Numbered from the stretch's first letter, positions 10,201 through 19,177 are shown. The stretch is 64,000 nucleotides of DNA from Bacteroidetes bacterium UBA1947 (GCA_002336915.1 DDET01000003.1:8004-72003), one strand, 5' to 3'. Made by a program: numbers and translations. Notes: a model not told the origin generated them from the sequence alone.

Positions 10201-12029
10201 TCCTGCTTGACCCGCAAACAGGAGTATACAAGGGTACATCCTCATTAAACTTCTATGGCAAAATAATATCGGACAGCACCAGCGCACAAAAACTGGATGG
10301 ATACATACAGTTCAACAATGCACCGCTGGTGTGGCTGACACCCCTGGTATCAGGCACCCTAAGCAAGCTGACGGGCAGCCTGAACGGCAATGTGAGAATA
10401 GCAGGCACGGGCGTGGAGCCGGATGTGGAAGGAGTAGTAAGCCTGAGCAAAGCAAGTATGCACATGGACCTGCTGGGCACCGACTACAGGGTAACCTCTG
10501 CAGAGATAAGCGTAAACAATAAGAAAATAGACCTGGGATCGATAAAACTGTATGATGCCCATGATAATGAGGCCCTGTTGACAGGGAGCATCTCGCACCA
10601 GCGATTTAAAAAGATGCGCCTGAACTTCCAGATGACCACGCCGGAATTTGAAGTGCTGAACCTTAAAGACTACGACAACCCTCTTTTCTACGGCAACCTG
10701 GTGGCCAGGGTGGACCAGTTTCGCGTGAGTGGCCCGGTAAATGACATCAGGATGGATATCACAGCCACGCCGATAAAAAAATCGCACCTGTACTTCCCAA
10801 TGAACCAGACATCGGACGTGGGTACCTATAGTTATGTGAGCTTTAAGAAGTATGGGCAAACACAAATGGAATATAAAAAGTCCAGCAAGAACAAACTGAC
10901 CTTAAACATCAACGCCAACTTAACGCCCGAAGGAGAAATAACTTTATTGCTCGACCCATCGACCGGTGATGCGATCAACGCCAAGGGCTACGGTAATATC
11001 CTGCTGCAAATACCATTAGGCGGCGATATGCGTATGTATGGGCCCTTTAACGTAGAAGAAGGAGATTATACATTTACTTTCAAGCAACTGTTCTTCAAGA
11101 GGAAGTTCATCATCAACAGCGGCAGTAAAATAGAATTCAACGGCGCAGTGGCCCAAACCAACCTTGGTGTAGACGCCACTTATACCACCAGCGCCCGTTT
11201 ATTCGACCTGCTGTCGGCTAACGAGCAAAACCCACAGTTGGGCATGGTACCAGCGAATGAACTGAGCGATGCAAAAACAGCTCAAAATGTGAATGTGCTG
11301 TTGCATATGAAAGGCCCATTGAGCGAACCCATACTCACCTTTAATGTAGAACTGCCAGACAGGCGATCGGTAGGCACCTATGCATACACCAAGCTGGAGC
11401 ATATAAACCAGAGCGACAGGGAACTGTTTGACCAGGTAGCCTCGCTGCTGCTGATAGGCAGCTTTATTCCACCGGAAGGTATTGTAGGCGGGGGAACAGC
11501 AGTGTCGGGTGCTATCAACAATGTGAGCCAGATCATCTCCTCCGGCGCATCTTCGCAATTAACCAATATAGTAAACAAGCTACTGGGCAACCAGGACCTA
11601 TCAATAGACCTGCAGTATAAAAATTATAACCTCAGCGACCCTAGTGCAGCAGGCGACATCAACCGCAACGAGGTGAGCCTAGGCGTAAGAAAGAACCTAC
11701 TGAAAGACCGGCTGATAGTTGAAGTGGGTGGTGCCTACGACTGGGGCAGGCCCACCGCCAATAATACTACCAACTTTAACCTTGCAGGCGATTTCCGGAT
11801 ACAGTACCTGCTAACCGAAAGCGGCAGCCTGCGGTTCAATATTTTCAACACAAGCAATTACGATGTATTATCGGACAAAAATGTAGACCGCAGGGGTATC
11901 GGTATATCCTGGCGCCGATCGTTCGATAACCTGGGCGAGTTCTTCGGGGTTAAACAAAAGGCAGAAAAACCGCTACCTGTGCCAAAAGGACCAAGGGATA
12001 CCAAGGGTGCACCTGAAGGAACGGAATAA
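7236..12029 (+). CDS. TamB-family translocation/assembly module protein (about 1,597 aa)
   Basis: Proteins of this family span the periplasm as a long beta-taco and carry lipid or help assemble outer-membrane proteins. The body is made of many repeated AsmA-like beta segments. The C-terminal third shows the TamB (DUF490) domain, for example 'GNILLQIPLGGDMRMYGPF', 'GDYTFTFKQLFFKRKFIINS' and 'EVSLGVRKNLLKDRLIVEVG'. The start is problematic. The first common start codon in frame is GTG at 7305, but the hydrophobic N-terminal anchor typical of the family (LKRFLKILRNIGLILIGLVI) is encoded upstream of it. That segment begins at a CTG at 7236, immediately after an in-frame TAG. I extended the gene to 7236; see findings. 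Confidence 0.88.
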   Translation: MKRFLKILRNIGLILIGLVILVAVLVNLTPVQNYIAKKATQILADKLKTKVSIAHVRIDLLNHVVIEGLYIQDHAQDTLLYAGKAEARITDWFFLKKEKPVLSYIGLHNAYVHLYRTPASDIWNYQFVADAFASNPKKKKTNQKTEFELDLKKLDIEHVRFHMDDGWVGNDMDFDVGKLALDANDLDLKKKIMDINSITIENTYIAMDDYIGGRPKRARKAQSDVIDTTAFNTDNWVINLARLSLKGCSFKLKSNEDVPPAYEFDATHMDINKINIDIEKLAINGDTIKANLKHLGAKERCGIEIKEFRCKVTVSPNASICENLYLETNNSKLQNYYAMRYKRFPDFNDYINKVVMEAHLANSSVDARDVAYFAPQLHQYPTILRIAGDVNGTVANINAQHLMVTDGSTSIKGNLKMVGLPDINRTFIDFSNGDIMTTGAGIIKYAPSLRNSEHIAVDKIMYAYFKGNFKGYIENFAANGVLTSNMGTIRSDIKMDIPKFMSDNAAYSGTVSTDNFNLGMLLREPELGTLSFHGAVKGTAFDPNKAQLTLNATIGNIVYHGYKYQNITAEGTLEKRKFSGKVIIDDPNLALAFNGNLDFSKDMASIDAKANLLSSNFKALNFTKDSILASADFDLNCTGTNIDNFIGSARLYNINLVRNGHKLDVDSIYINSTETNKVKTLTIESNDVAARIEGDYKLSGLPYSVMYYVAGYLPNYIKAPTHAAPDQDLKFTVTTRKIDSLLIVLLPSVKGFDNAVISGTLKTREQQLTLNAQVPFGMIGNIRMANINIDGKGDYRKLGLDAKVGNIIMGDSLLNISMNVNANIGNDSFKYKIATSSPDAYGTATLNGEGFASGDSLYLSMLPSEFFLNQDKWEIPAGCHIIFAENYLNIKGLALNSGLQHITANTQDETTLQSLNIKTENLDIAEIGALAGLASYQPDGRINSNIRIDHLFKGMSASGQLMATDVKLGNDTIGNINITGNYDAARKIILLDPQTGVYKGTSSLNFYGKIISDSTSAQKLDGYIQFNNAPLVWLTPLVSGTLSKLTGSLNGNVRIAGTGVEPDVEGVVSLSKASMHMDLLGTDYRVTSAEISVNNKKIDLGSIKLYDAHDNEALLTGSISHQRFKKMRLNFQMTTPEFEVLNLKDYDNPLFYGNLVARVDQFRVSGPVNDIRMDITATPIKKSHLYFPMNQTSDVGTYSYVSFKKYGQTQMEYKKSSKNKLTLNINANLTPEGEITLLLDPSTGDAINAKGYGNILLQIPLGGDMRMYGPFNVEEGDYTFTFKQLFFKRKFIINSGSKIEFNGAVAQTNLGVDATYTTSARLFDLLSANEQNPQLGMVPANELSDAKTAQNVNVLLHMKGPLSEPILTFNVELPDRRSVGTYAYTKLEHINQSDRELFDQVASLLLIGSFIPPEGIVGGGTAVSGAINNVSQIISSGASSQLTNIVNKLLGNQDLSIDLQYKNYNLSDPSAAGDINRNEVSLGVRKNLLKDRLIVEVGGAYDWGRPTANNTTNFNLAGDFRIQYLLTESGSLRFNIFNTSNYDVLSDKNVDRRGIGISWRRSFDNLGEFFGVKQKAEKPLPVPKGPRDTKGAPEGTE

Positions 12030-12037
12030 TGCCTGCC

Positions 12038-13222
12038 CTATTTACCTGCTACTTCTTTAAGATATTTTTCCAGTAATTGAGCGACCGCATCCCAACCAAA
12101 GCGCGACCTGATAACAGCGAGGCCTTTTTTACCCACCTCTTCGCGGAGCGTTTGTGAAGCCAGCAGATCGTTTATGCCATTTGCAAATTCAATTGGATCA
12201 GTGTGCATTATGGCACCTTCGCCACTTGCAATGCCAAGGCCTTTGAAACCGATATTAGAGCAAACTACAGGCACTGCCATTGCCATAGCTTCCAGCACTT
12301 TGTTTTGTGTACCCGCACCGAAACGCAAGGGTGCAACTACTACACTTGCTTCGTTATATACTTCGGCCAGGTCTTTTACAAAACCTGTAATGATCACTTT
12401 TTCGGAGGCCAGCTCGGTTACTTTGCCAATAGGTCGCTGACCTGCTATGATGAATTTCACTGCGGGAAATTTTTCCCAAACTTTGGGCAGTATCTCCTTT
12501 ACAAAATAGACCACGGCATCTACATTAGGGGCATAGTCCATATTGCCCGTAAATAGCAGGGTATGGTTATGACTGTAGTCGTGCTGACGGGGGTAAAAGG
12601 TATCGAGGTCTACGCCGTTTGGCAACAGGCGGAGGTTGCTTGCGTTGTGACGCTGTTCCAAATATTCAAGATCCTCCTGCGAACAAACCAATGACAGCTT
12701 GTAATCCTTCAGGATGGACTCATATTTTAATACACGCTTCTGCTCTATATTTTCAAAGGCCTGTTGTAATGCTCCCCTCTTTATGGATTTACGTCGTTCC
12801 CAATAGAGAGAAAATGCGTCGGGCAGATCGAGTATGGATGGTATATCTTTCCTGTCGACGAGGTAGGGCGACATGCGCAGGTGCTGTACATGCACAGCAT
12901 CGAAGCTGTGTGTTTTTAATATCTCAGCCAATTTATGGCGCATCTCTGCCGACCGGAAATAGAGTACTTGTAATGGCTTACTATCCCAGGCCGCAGCAAG
13001 GCAATTCATTGCCGACTTCCATTTGGGCAAGTGTACCAGATGAACTTCTTTAAATACTTTTTCCAGCTCTGCCTTGTATGTCTTGTCCTCTTCCGTTTGT
13101 GTAAATGTGAGCAGGTATAGCTCATGCTTATCTTTCAATCTTTTGGCAAGATTGTAGATCTTAAGCTTGTCACCCCTGTATGGCGGGTACGGAATGCGGT
13201 TGGCAAGGAAAAGTATCTTCAA
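12038..13222 (-). CDS. Glycosyltransferase, GT4-like (XrtA-associated glycosyltransferase type)
   Basis: This 394-residue GT-B fold enzyme probably transfers a sugar from a nucleotide donor during surface polysaccharide synthesis. The N-terminus 'MKILFLANRIPYPPYRGDK' and the C-terminal donor-binding region 'VVVAPLRFGAGTQNKVLEAM' with 'AMAVPVVCSN' are typical. It resembles the PEP-CTERM/XrtA-associated glycosyltransferases. Its start lies only 8 bp beyond the ribBA stop, so it is probably co-transcribed with ribBA. It is a diverged paralogue of the 14517-15728 enzyme. The sugar specificity cannot be read from the sequence. Confidence 0.88.
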   Translation of the reverse strand: MKILFLANRIPYPPYRGDKLKIYNLAKRLKDKHELYLLTFTQTEEDKTYKAELEKVFKEVHLVHLPKWKSAMNCLAAAWDSKPLQVLYFRSAEMRHKLAEILKTHSFDAVHVQHLRMSPYLVDRKDIPSILDLPDAFSLYWERRKSIKRGALQQAFENIEQKRVLKYESILKDYKLSLVCSQEDLEYLEQRHNASNLRLLPNGVDLDTFYPRQHDYSHNHTLLFTGNMDYAPNVDAVVYFVKEILPKVWEKFPAVKFIIAGQRPIGKVTELASEKVIITGFVKDLAEVYNEASVVVAPLRFGAGTQNKVLEAMAMAVPVVCSNIGFKGLGIASGEGAIMHTDPIEFANGINDLLASQTLREEVGKKGLAVIRSRFGWDAVAQLLEKYLKEVAGK

Positions 13223-13230
13223 CGAAAAGT

Positions 13231-14430
13231 TTACTTTAAGATTTCGTGGCCAAGCTTATCGCGCTTGGTTTGCAGGTAAAACTCATTGTGCTTGTTCGGC
13301 TTCACCTCTATGGCTACATTCTCCACTATCTCCAGGCCGTAACCCAACAGCCCTGCACGTTTGCGGGGGTTGTTGCTCATCAGCCTGATCTTGCAGATGC
13401 CGAGGTAACGTAGTATCTGCGCACCTACACCGTAATCGCGCTGGTCGTTCTTGAAACCGAGTGCGAGGTTTGCCTCTACTGTATCCTGACCTTCTTCCTG
13501 CAGCTTGTAAGCTTTCAGTTTATTAAGCAGGCCTATTCCGCGGCCTTCCTGGTTCATATACAGCACCAGGCCTTTGCCTTCTTCCTGTACCATTTCCATG
13601 GCCTTGTGCAATTGCTCACCGCAATCGCAGCGGAGCGAATGCAGGATATCGCCGGTGAAGCAGGAGCTGTGCACGCGTACTAATACGGGCTCACCTTTTT
13701 CCCAGGTACCTTTCTTCAGGGCAAGATGTATCTCACCTGTGTTTGTTTGCCTGAAGGCTATGAGTTCAAAATCGCCATATTTGGTTGGCAGGTCTACCCT
13801 TACTTCTTCCTCTATGAGGCTTTCCGTACGCAGGCGGTATTCTATCAGGTCTTTTATCGAAATGATCTTCAGGTCGAATTTCTTAGCTATTTCTTTCAGC
13901 TGTTCCAGGCGGGCCATGGTACCATCGTCGTTCATGATCTCTACCAATACACCTGCGGGTTCAAAACCGGCGAGGCGTGCAAGATCAACGGTCGCCTCGG
14001 TATGACCGGCGCGACGCAAAACACCCTCTGCTTTAGCCCTTAAAGGAAAGATATGTCCGGGGCGACCGAGGTCTTCGGGTTTGGTATTGGGATCTATTAA
14101 CGCCTGTACCGTTTTGGCACGGTCCTGTGCAGATATACCGGTGGTGCAGCCATGCCCTTTAAGATCGACCGAGACGGTAAAGGGGGTTTGGTGCAAAACG
14201 GTGTTATTTTCAACCATGAGGTTGAGGTTCAGTTCATCGCAGCGTGTTTCTGTTATTGGCGCACATATCAGTCCCCTGCCGTGTTTCGACATGAAATTGA
14301 TAATATCGGGTGTAACATTATGTGCGGCAGTGATAAAGTCTCCCTCGTTCTCGCGGTCCTCGTCATCCACCACTATTACCAGCTTTCCCTGCTTTATATC
14401 TTCAAGCGCAGATTCAATTGTATCGAGCAT
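13231..14430 (-). CDS. ribBA: Bifunctional 3,4-dihydroxy-2-butanone-4-phosphate synthase / GTP cyclohydrolase II
   Basis: This enzyme catalyses the two entry steps of riboflavin synthesis: ribulose 5-phosphate to dihydroxybutanone phosphate, and GTP to the diaminopyrimidine. The N-terminal RibB domain (1 to about 200) contains 'VVDDEDRENEGDFITAA' and 'GRPGHIFPLRAKAEGVL'. The C-terminal RibA domain has the zinc-site cysteines in 'SSCFTGDILHSLRCDCGEQL', then 'MNQEGRGIGLLNKLKAYKL' and 'RLMSNNPRKR'. The 399-residue length is normal. A TAACTTTG -7 element lies just upstream on the minus strand. No FMN riboswitch structure is apparent. Confidence 0.97.
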   Translation of the reverse strand: MLDTIESALEDIKQGKLVIVVDDEDRENEGDFITAAHNVTPDIINFMSKHGRGLICAPITETRCDELNLNLMVENNTVLHQTPFTVSVDLKGHGCTTGISAQDRAKTVQALIDPNTKPEDLGRPGHIFPLRAKAEGVLRRAGHTEATVDLARLAGFEPAGVLVEIMNDDGTMARLEQLKEIAKKFDLKIISIKDLIEYRLRTESLIEEEVRVDLPTKYGDFELIAFRQTNTGEIHLALKKGTWEKGEPVLVRVHSSCFTGDILHSLRCDCGEQLHKAMEMVQEEGKGLVLYMNQEGRGIGLLNKLKAYKLQEEGQDTVEANLALGFKNDQRDYGVGAQILRYLGICKIRLMSNNPRKRAGLLGYGLEIVENVAIEVKPNKHNEFYLQTKRDKLGHEILK

Positions 14431-14454
14431 AAGCCTAAGGCTATAATTTGGCTA

Positions 14455-14462
14455 CAAAGTTA
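14455..14462 (-). promoter_or_regulatory. -7 element of the ribBA promoter
   Basis: The minus strand reads TAACTTTG, a perfect TAnnTTTG, 25 bp upstream of the ribBA ATG. I did not find a well-spaced -33 TTG. Confidence 0.4.
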
Positions 14463-14516
14463 CTACGTATTAGGGCTAAATAAGACATGGATTTAATAAT
14501 AATACTATAAGCTGAA

Positions 14517-15728
14517 TCAATCAATTATATGACGCTCAATGGCATATATCACATTCCGCATGATCACGTTTTGCATGTACTCCTGTTCTATAAGGCTTAC
14601 AGCATTATCGGCAATAGCGCCGGCCTCCTCCTTATTTGCAAGCGCCCACTGTACCGCCTTCACGAAGCCGGCTGCATCGTTGGCTTGCAGATAATGCCGA
14701 CCAGGGATGGCATTGATGCCCTGCATGCCGATGGTGGTGCTGATCACCAGCTTGCCCTTTGCCATAGCCTCCAGTATCTTTACCCTGATACCTCCAGCCG
14801 ACATAAGGGGTACGATCAATATTTTTTTATCTCTTATAAATTCGTCCGCATCCGGCACCTCGCCCAGGCAGGCAACCCCCGGGATTGATAAATGCCTAAA
14901 ACTATCCGGCATACTACGGCCTGCGAAGTAGAACTTAAAGGCGGGGACTACTTTATGCAATTGTGGCCATACCTCTTTTAAGAACCAGTTGATAGCCTCG
15001 GCATTCGGCAGCCAGTCCATAGCTCCTATATGGTAGCCGTTCCAGGCTTCTGTATGGTCTTTTGCGGGTTTTTCGTCCAGGTGAATGCCGAATGGCGCAA
15101 CCGTTATTTCAGCCTTTGTACCACTGTTTTTTACCACTTCCGCATCTACTTCGGTAATGGGCAATAGCAGGTCGAAGTCTTTCCAGGCTTTCTCTTCGAA
15201 GCTGCGTATGCGTTTTGAGAGGTTCTTCAGGTAGCCCCTTTTGGGTATGTTCTTTACCTGCTCGGCCAGCCTGCCCCACACCTGGTACTCTATGTTGTGC
15301 AGCCGGAGCACTGTTACAGCCTTGCTATGCTGCTTTATGTACGGCAGGTAAGTAGCAAGGAATATGCTCTCCAATTGTATCACATCGGGCTTAAAAGCTT
15401 GCAGGATATGCTCCAGCTTCTCGCGGAAGGAATAGTTAAAAAAACGGGCGGCGTGGTTGGGCTCTTTGCTGAAGATGAGGTTGACCAATGCAGGTACGGG
15501 CTTTATCCTGTTATCTATGTCGACGGTCTCGAAACCGGTGAGGCCGGGATATAATCCTTTCAGGGTATCCTCTGCCACCGCATGGCGCAGGGTATGCATG
15601 GCCAGCAGGTACACGCTCCAGCCGGCATCATGGTAACCCTGTATCATTGCATTCATGGCCATATTACCGCCGTCGGTTAGGGGGTATGGAATACGATTGG
15701 TAAGAATTAATATACGGTGCGCAGCCAT
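14517..15728 (-). CDS. Glycosyltransferase, GT4-like (403 aa)
   Basis: This GT-B fold glycosyltransferase is probably used in surface glycan synthesis. The N-terminus 'RILILTNRIPYPLTDGGNM' closely parallels that of the 12038-13222 enzyme, which suggests an old duplication now split by ribBA. The donor-site region 'ILIVPLMSAGGIRVKILEAM' is followed by 'AKGKLVISTTIGMQGI'. It is divergent from the formyltransferase gene across a gap of about 50 bp. A minus-strand TAATTTTG at 15740-15747 (plus strand CAAAATTA) is a possible -7 box, but it lies so close to the ATG that the leader would be very short. Confidence 0.88.
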   Translation of the reverse strand: MAAHRILILTNRIPYPLTDGGNMAMNAMIQGYHDAGWSVYLLAMHTLRHAVAEDTLKGLYPGLTGFETVDIDNRIKPVPALVNLIFSKEPNHAARFFNYSFREKLEHILQAFKPDVIQLESIFLATYLPYIKQHSKAVTVLRLHNIEYQVWGRLAEQVKNIPKRGYLKNLSKRIRSFEEKAWKDFDLLLPITEVDAEVVKNSGTKAEITVAPFGIHLDEKPAKDHTEAWNGYHIGAMDWLPNAEAINWFLKEVWPQLHKVVPAFKFYFAGRSMPDSFRHLSIPGVACLGEVPDADEFIRDKKILIVPLMSAGGIRVKILEAMAKGKLVISTTIGMQGINAIPGRHYLQANDAAGFVKAVQWALANKEEAGAIADNAVSLIEQEYMQNVIMRNVIYAIERHIID

Positions 15729-15779
15729 GCTTCAGCAAGCAAAATTAGTACAATGTCCGAAAGAGCTTATTTTTACACC

Positions 15780-16526
15780 ATGCAGCGGAAAAAAATAGTT
15801 TTCCTTGGCTCCAAACCCATAGGGTATCAATGCCTCTCCTACTTATTGTCGGTACAAGATAAGCTTAAGCTGGAAATTACAGGAATGCTTACCCATGCCC
15901 GTCGGGAATTTGGCAATGCCCATGACATAAACGTGCTCGCTGCCGAGCATAGTATACCCGTTTTGGAGTCCATGGATGACATCCCGCCTTGCGATATCAT
16001 CTACTCCGTACAGCACCACGAGATATTACAGCAGCAACATATTGATAAGGCAGCCCAAATAGCAGTGAACCTGCATATGGCGCCTTTGCCTGAGTACAGG
16101 GGCAGCAACCAGTTCTCCTATGCGATCATTGACGAAAAAAAAGAGTTCGGCACAACCATACATAAGATAGACCCGAAAATAGATAATGGGGATATATTAT
16201 TCCAGGAACGATTCCCAATACCGGAAAAATGCTGGGTGGATGAATTATACCAGCTTACGTTCGATGCCTCCCTGGATTTATTTATGGAAAGTTTGCCCGC
16301 GATCATTGACGGAAGCTACTTTCCTGTTTCGCAGCAGTCACTGGTGAAAAAATACGGCACATCATTGCATTACCGTAATGAGATCAATCAACTGAAGCAA
16401 ATAGACCTTAGCTGGGACAGGGATAAAATAGAAAGGCATATCCGTGCTACTTCGATGCCGGGCTTTGAACCGCCTTTTTTCATGCTGGATGAAAAAAAGA
16501 TCTACTTTTCTCAAACGCACTCATGA
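15780..16526 (+). CDS. Sugar N-formyltransferase-like protein
   Basis: This protein has the formyltransferase fold that uses N10-formyltetrahydrofolate (Met-tRNA, purine and sugar formyltransferase superfamily). The catalytic signature is visible as 'VNLHMAPLPEYRGSNQF' (Asn, His and the P-x-YRG loop) and 'DPKIDNGDILFQ' (Asp). At 248 residues it lacks the C-terminal domain of Met-tRNA formyltransferase. Its place among glycosyltransferases suggests that it formylates an aminosugar nucleotide. I chose the ATG at 15780 (MQRKKIVFLGSKP) because the superfamily's first beta strand starts there; an in-frame ATG at 15753 is possible. The stop overlaps the next gene's ATG by 4 bp. Confidence 0.82.
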   Translation: MQRKKIVFLGSKPIGYQCLSYLLSVQDKLKLEITGMLTHARREFGNAHDINVLAAEHSIPVLESMDDIPPCDIIYSVQHHEILQQQHIDKAAQIAVNLHMAPLPEYRGSNQFSYAIIDEKKEFGTTIHKIDPKIDNGDILFQERFPIPEKCWVDELYQLTFDASLDLFMESLPAIIDGSYFPVSQQSLVKKYGTSLHYRNEINQLKQIDLSWDRDKIERHIRATSMPGFEPPFFMLDEKKIYFSQTHS

Positions 16527-17623
16527 GCAGCCCGAAGCATATAGTTCTTACTGTAACATCCGACCCGAATTATGACCAGCGCATGATACGCATATGTACC
16601 TCGCTGCATAATGCAGGCTATGCAGTTACAATAGTGGGCAGGGAGCGGCCAAACAGTAAACCATTAACAGAAAGGCCCTACAAACAGATAAGGCTGAAGC
16701 AGCGGATAGACAGTGGCAAACTCTTTTACCTTACCTATAACCTGAAATTGCTGTTCTTCCTGCTATTCAAAAAAATGGACGCTATATGCGCTATCGACCT
16801 TGATACTATATTACCTGTTTACGCACTGTCCAAATTAAGAGGCATACCGAGAGTATACGATGCACACGAATTATTTTGCGAGATCGAAGAAGTAGTAAGC
16901 AGGCCAAAAATACAGAAGATGTGGTACTGGATAGAGCGACATACTGTACCCCACTTTAAATATGGCTACACGGTAAATAAAAGCTATGTAGATGAATATA
17001 GAAGGATGTACGGCGTCGACTATGCAATAGTACGTAATGCCACTGTGCTTAAACCGCTTACCATACCTGCAAAGGACGATAAATATATACTCTACCAGGG
17101 TGCTGTAAATAAAGGCAGGTGCTTTGAGCAGCTGATACCTGCTATGAAAAATGTGGACGCGAAACTGGTGATATGCGGTGAAGGTAATTTTTATGAGCAG
17201 GCACAGGAACTGGCTGAATTGAATAATGTGCAGGACAAAGTACTCTTCAAAGGCTATATACCGCCGGAAGAACTGCGCAATTTCACCTTACATGCCTATA
17301 TTGGCATTACGCTTTTCGTAGCTACCAGCAGGAGTAATGAGCTGTCGCTGGCGAACCGTTTCTTTGACTATATGCACAATGCGGTACCACAACTTGCGAT
17401 GAAGTACCCGGAGTATGAGAACATTAACCATGAGTACGAAATAGCCACACTGGTGGATGACATAACACCGGCGGGCATTGCAGCAGCATTAAATAAAATG
17501 CTGAGCGACAGCGTTTATTATGAGCGCTTACAGAAAAACTGCCTGCTGGCTCGCGAGGTATATTGCTGGCAGGAAGAAGAAAAGCGATTAATCGAAGTTT
17601 ATAAAAGATTATTCAATCAATAA
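16523..17623 (+). CDS. Glycosyltransferase, GT4-like (366 aa)
   Basis: This GT-B glycosyltransferase is translationally coupled to the formyltransferase gene by a 4-bp ATGA overlap. It begins 'HIVLTVTSDPNYDQRMIRIC', followed by an acceptor domain with 'IPRVYDAHELFCEIEEVVSR'. The donor domain has 'YILYQGAVNKGRCFEQLIPA' and 'ELSLANRFFDYMHNAVPQLA', where the usual E-x7-E region is loosely kept. It is likely to act on the same glycan as its neighbours. The substrate is unknown. Confidence 0.85.
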   Translation: MSSPKHIVLTVTSDPNYDQRMIRICTSLHNAGYAVTIVGRERPNSKPLTERPYKQIRLKQRIDSGKLFYLTYNLKLLFFLLFKKMDAICAIDLDTILPVYALSKLRGIPRVYDAHELFCEIEEVVSRPKIQKMWYWIERHTVPHFKYGYTVNKSYVDEYRRMYGVDYAIVRNATVLKPLTIPAKDDKYILYQGAVNKGRCFEQLIPAMKNVDAKLVICGEGNFYEQAQELAELNNVQDKVLFKGYIPPEELRNFTLHAYIGITLFVATSRSNELSLANRFFDYMHNAVPQLAMKYPEYENINHEYEIATLVDDITPAGIAAALNKMLSDSVYYERLQKNCLLAREVYCWQEEEKRLIEVYKRLFNQ

Positions 17624-17626
17624 AAA

Positions 17627-18397
17627 TTGCAGGACGTAAAGGATATAAAATTCAGCATCATTATCCCGGCTTATAATGCTGCCCAAACCATTGAGGCGAC
17701 ATTGGAGTCCTGCTTCCTGCAGTCGTATGATAACTACGAGATCATCGTGGTAGATGATGCCAGTACTGATAATACCCACGAGGTATTAGAAGGCTATGGT
17801 GATCGTATAATGTACAAAAGGCTTTCTTCAAACCAGGGCAGTTCCGCAGCACGTAATATGGGCATGGACAAGGCCACCGGCGATTACTATGCTTTCCTTG
17901 ATGCTGATGACTTGTGGCATAAGGACAGGCTGCAATTGATCAGCAATATTCTTACATCTAGAGATAATATTGATTTCTTCTACCATCCCTTTACTACCGA
18001 CAAAATCCTCAGCAAACAATTGCCTGAAAATATCACGCTCTACAAACTACCTTTTATAAAGCTCCTGTATGGCAATATCATTGGCACTCCATGCGTGGTG
18101 ATGCGGAGCGAACTGAAATATCGCTTTGAGCCCGCGATGCGCTATATGGAGGACTATGACCTTTGGCTGCGCGTGGGTTACAAGCATAGCCTTTATTTCA
18201 TTGATCTGCCGCTTACACAAATAGGCAGGCCTGTACTGTCAAAGGGGGGCTTGAGCGCCAGCAGGTGGAAGATGCGTAAAGGAGAGATGAGGGCATATGC
18301 ACGCCTCAGGAAGCTAAACTTCCTGTTCATATTCCTGCTGCCCTTTCTTATTACTGGCAGCATAGCCAAACATTTGCTGAAGCTCGTGATAAAATAA
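17627..18397 (+). CDS. Family 2 glycosyltransferase (GT-A fold)
   Basis: This inverting glycosyltransferase starts at a TTG three bases after the previous stop; there is no ATG nearby, and the GT2 domain begins 8 residues in. 'FSIIIPAYNAAQTIEATLES' and 'EIIVVDDASTDNTHEVLEGY' are the nucleotide-binding strands. The DxD metal site is 'AFLDADDLWHKDR', and 'EDYDLWLRVGY' is the ED catalytic-base region. The C-terminus has one hydrophobic stretch ('FLFIFLLPFLITGSIAKHLL') that may attach it to the membrane. It is the last gene of a three-gene unit with the formyltransferase and the GT4. Confidence 0.9.
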   Translation: MQDVKDIKFSIIIPAYNAAQTIEATLESCFLQSYDNYEIIVVDDASTDNTHEVLEGYGDRIMYKRLSSNQGSSAARNMGMDKATGDYYAFLDADDLWHKDRLQLISNILTSRDNIDFFYHPFTTDKILSKQLPENITLYKLPFIKLLYGNIIGTPCVVMRSELKYRFEPAMRYMEDYDLWLRVGYKHSLYFIDLPLTQIGRPVLSKGGLSASRWKMRKGEMRAYARLRKLNFLFIFLLPFLITGSIAKHLLKLVIK

Positions 18398-19087
18398 CTA
18401 CATAGTTGCTGCCGATATTTCCTTCAGTTCGGCATGCTCTACTCTTACTACGCGCGCGGGATATTTCTGGATGATAGAATAATCGTGCGTAGCCATTATG
18501 AAAGCAGTATGGTAATCGCGGCAGATATTAAAGAGCAGTTGCATTATTTCATCTGTAGTATCGGGGTCAAGGTTTCCGGTGGGCTCATCTGCAAGGATGA
18601 ACTTCGGATTATTCAATAAGGCCCTGGCTATATCCACACGCTGCTGCTCACCGCCCGACATTTCGTAGGTCATCTTAAAGCTTTTATTCCGCAGGCCTAC
18701 TTTGCTCAGCACGTTCTCTATCTTTTCCTTCATCAGCACTTTGTCTTTCCAGCCTGTGGCCTTCAATACAAACTCCAGGTTATCATACACATTCCTGTCC
18801 GTCAACAAGCGGAAATCCTGGAAGACGATACCAAGGTTGCGACGCAGCAATGGAACGTTCTGCCATTTCAAATGCTTCAGGTCAAAGCCGGCTACATTTC
18901 CTTCGCCTTCTTTCAGGTACAGGTCGCCATATAGCGTTTTAAGTAAGCTTGATTTACCACTGCCTGTCTTACCGATCAAATACACGAACTCACCTTTGTT
19001 CACTTCAAAGTTCACATTACTCAGCACCAGGTTAGCACCCTGGTATATATTCACATTCCTCAGCGACACTATTTTACCGTCATTCAT
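18398..19087 (-). CDS. ftsE: Cell-division ABC ATPase FtsE
   Basis: This 229-residue ABC ATPase resembles the FtsE partner of the FtsX membrane protein, which controls peptidoglycan hydrolases at the septum. The Walker A motif is 'GKTGSGKSS' (39-47), the signature 'MSGGEQQRV' (143-151) and Walker B 'FILADEPTGNLDP' (163-175). The H-loop is in 'FIMATHDYSII'. The insert 'VFQDFRLLTDRNVYDNLEF' is characteristic of FtsE over LolD. ftsX is not next to it in this window. Its stop abuts the stop of the convergent GT2 gene. A minus-strand TAACTTTG at 19104-19111 is a possible -7 box. Confidence 0.85.
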   Translation of the reverse strand: MNDGKIVSLRNVNIYQGANLVLSNVNFEVNKGEFVYLIGKTGSGKSSLLKTLYGDLYLKEGEGNVAGFDLKHLKWQNVPLLRRNLGIVFQDFRLLTDRNVYDNLEFVLKATGWKDKVLMKEKIENVLSKVGLRNKSFKMTYEMSGGEQQRVDIARALLNNPKFILADEPTGNLDPDTTDEIMQLLFNICRDYHTAFIMATHDYSIIQKYPARVVRVEHAELKEISAATM

Positions 19088-19177
19088 TCTTAGCTGTTTG
19101 AAACAAAGTTAACATTATCGGTTTAGAAATTGTATTTCAAAAATACAATATACTGCTAATAGCCCGGAATAATAAAA

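Noticed and set aside
14431..14516. Search for an FMN riboswitch ahead of ribBA
   Set aside because: The 86-bp gap is too short and none of the conserved FMN-aptamer sequences is present.
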